DNA from: Fistulifera solaris
Lineage: Eukaryota > Bacillariophyta > Bacillariophyceae > Naviculales > Stauroneidaceae
Direction: 5' to 3'
Length of the DNA stretch: 64,000 nt
Assembly: GCA_030295235.1 (NCBI GenBank)
Contig: AP026148.1
Span: forward strand, 773,501 to 837,500
Shown here: positions 62,934 to 64,000 of the stretch, one piece after another
Numbering within the stretch: position 1 is the first letter of the stretch
How the letters are laid out: each line of letters starts with the position of its first letter
Translations under genes and position numbers: made by a program
Notes under the pieces: model-generated
The model's database searches: none
What the model was told of the DNA's origin: nothing
What the model saw: only the letters and a program-made list of their open reading frames with translations

Positions 62934-64000
62934 AAGCCTCTAATAATTTCGATAACAAGAGCGAGTGCTTCGTTCTACGTATTTTAGTATTGTAACCATT
63001 ATCTTATCACTATAGATCATTGTTTGTTAAATTGTTCGACAAATTACATCTATGTCGCCGGCTTCCGTAGCGAAAGCAGCTTTGTAGCTTGGAGCCCACG
63101 AAGATCATGCATCGCTGTCATCCTCATTCCACAAAAATTGTACATCTGCACCATTTAGGAAGAGGCGATGACTTGTGGCAACGGATGAGGACCAGTTGGC
63201 GTCGCGTAACAATATTTGTACTTGTTAAGCGATCACGGCGGCCGAAGAGGTTGAGAATGGGTCGTTCTTGTTTCTTGACTGAAAGCGATTGTCGCCATGC
63301 TATTCGAGAAGTGTTCCATAATTCAAGTCCACAATTTCGAAAGTTCACGGGGGTTCTTTGACTGTTGCGAGTGATCCTTACAACATTTACAAGCAATTTC
63401 AACATTTCCGCAACACGCTTTCAGCCACCAGTCCCGTCTTGAAATGACTTGTTTTGTGACGAAGCTACTACGACTGATTCTGTGATCAGAAGAATCACAA
63501 TTCCATTAAGAAGGAATGATGAGATGTGCATCTTTTCAAATCGTAACTTACCAGTATCATCATTCCAGGCTAATGATGAATACGACGGCGTTGCCGACGA
63601 AGTTGTTATCGTACTACTGTCGCGATTTTCCCGTCTCTGCCGCTTCCGATCCGTTTCCAAGCTTGATTTCGCTTCAACAAAGAGGAAACCTATCCAAAGA
63701 GAATAACATGGTAATCCTTGACTTTCTCCTGTATTTATATGGGCCAAAGACAGATTCACTGTTTTCTGTTTTTCATGTCAACAGAGCCAAGGAAGATTTC
63801 AGAGGGACGAGAAAACATCAAAAGAAAAGAACGATCGAGAAGCCAAGGCCATAAACAAAACACTCAGAAATAAGGAAAACAACATACATTTTTCTATAGA
63901 GTGATCTCGAGAAACAAAGGCGTCACCGGAATGGCCTACTCCGAAATTAGAATCTTTTCCCACAATAACGCGTATACTTCGGGTCCCGCTTGTCCTCACC
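62934..64000. other. Right-edge region with possible partial minus-strand gene
   Basis: Minus-strand frames at 63421-63759 (basic, with a possible donor GTAAGT after WNDDTG near 63549) and 63799-63999 (running off the window) could be exons of a gene entering from the right. No domain is recognised and no reliable model can be drawn. Confidence 0.25.

Overview
The window is nuclear DNA from a photosynthetic eukaryote, most likely a diatom and probably a pennate one. This rests on several points. Introns are short (46-101 bp) with GT-AG ends. One gene fuses a receptor-type nucleotide cyclase to a phosphodiesterase. A nuclear-encoded sigma factor and a small multidrug-resistance-type transporter start with a signal peptide followed by an A-x-x-F or A-x-F motif, the stramenopile plastid-import signature. 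Many secreted proteins carry K/S/G-rich or P/S/T-rich tracts. The species cannot be fixed from sequence alone.

Layout. 0.5-3.8 kb: cyclase-phosphodiesterase receptor (-). 5.4-6.7 kb: plastid sigma-70 factor (+). 7-15 kb: a duplicated convergent pair made of a folate-receptor-like Cys-rich protein (+) and an M43 pappalysin-like zinc protease (-), with a third decayed protease fragment at 7.0 kb. 17.8-18.4 kb: basic nuclear-type protein (-). 19-21.3 kb: ABCG half-transporter (-). 22.2-23.2 kb: Mpv17/PMP22 protein (+). 23.9-25.5 kb: trypsin-fold protein without catalytic residues and with a silaffin-like tail (+). 26.5-27.2 kb: SMR transporter (+). 27.7-34.5 kb: a subtilisin cluster with two divergent Cys-rich/subtilisin pairs and two subtilisin relics. 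34.6-35.3 kb: MIP18-type Fe-S assembly factor (-). 35.58-40.92 kb: a complete Ty3/gypsy-type LTR retrotransposon with a 5-bp target duplication. 41.8-43.2 kb: third subtilisin (+). 43.4-45.7 kb: membrane LRR protein (-). 46.4-48.1 kb: two tandem DUF4050-like genes (+). 48.4-49.5 kb: SGNH-fold protein lacking its nucleophile (+). 50.6-51.8 kb: class II glutamine amidotransferase (-). 53.7-54.4 kb: MND1 meiotic factor (-). 55.0-56.1 kb: second pseudo-trypsin (-). 56.8-57.7 kb: SAM methyltransferase (-). 58.1-59.3 kb: FAD monooxygenase pseudogene (-). 60.0-62.9 kb: broken CCCH zinc-finger gene (+).

Two themes stand out. First, much of the window is a local expansion of secreted proteins: M43 and S8 proteases, catalytically dead trypsin folds, folate-receptor-like proteins and a novel 11-cysteine family, several as duplicated gene pairs. 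They look like cell-surface or extracellular-matrix (possibly silica-associated) functions. Second, many otherwise well-conserved genes contain single-base indels, often in homopolymer runs. The retrotransposon has nearly identical LTRs (one indel in 299 bp) but a coding region with many frameshifts, so part of the apparent gene breakage may be consensus-sequence error rather than biology. The FAD monooxygenase, which has lost a conserved motif, and the three relics are more convincing real decay.
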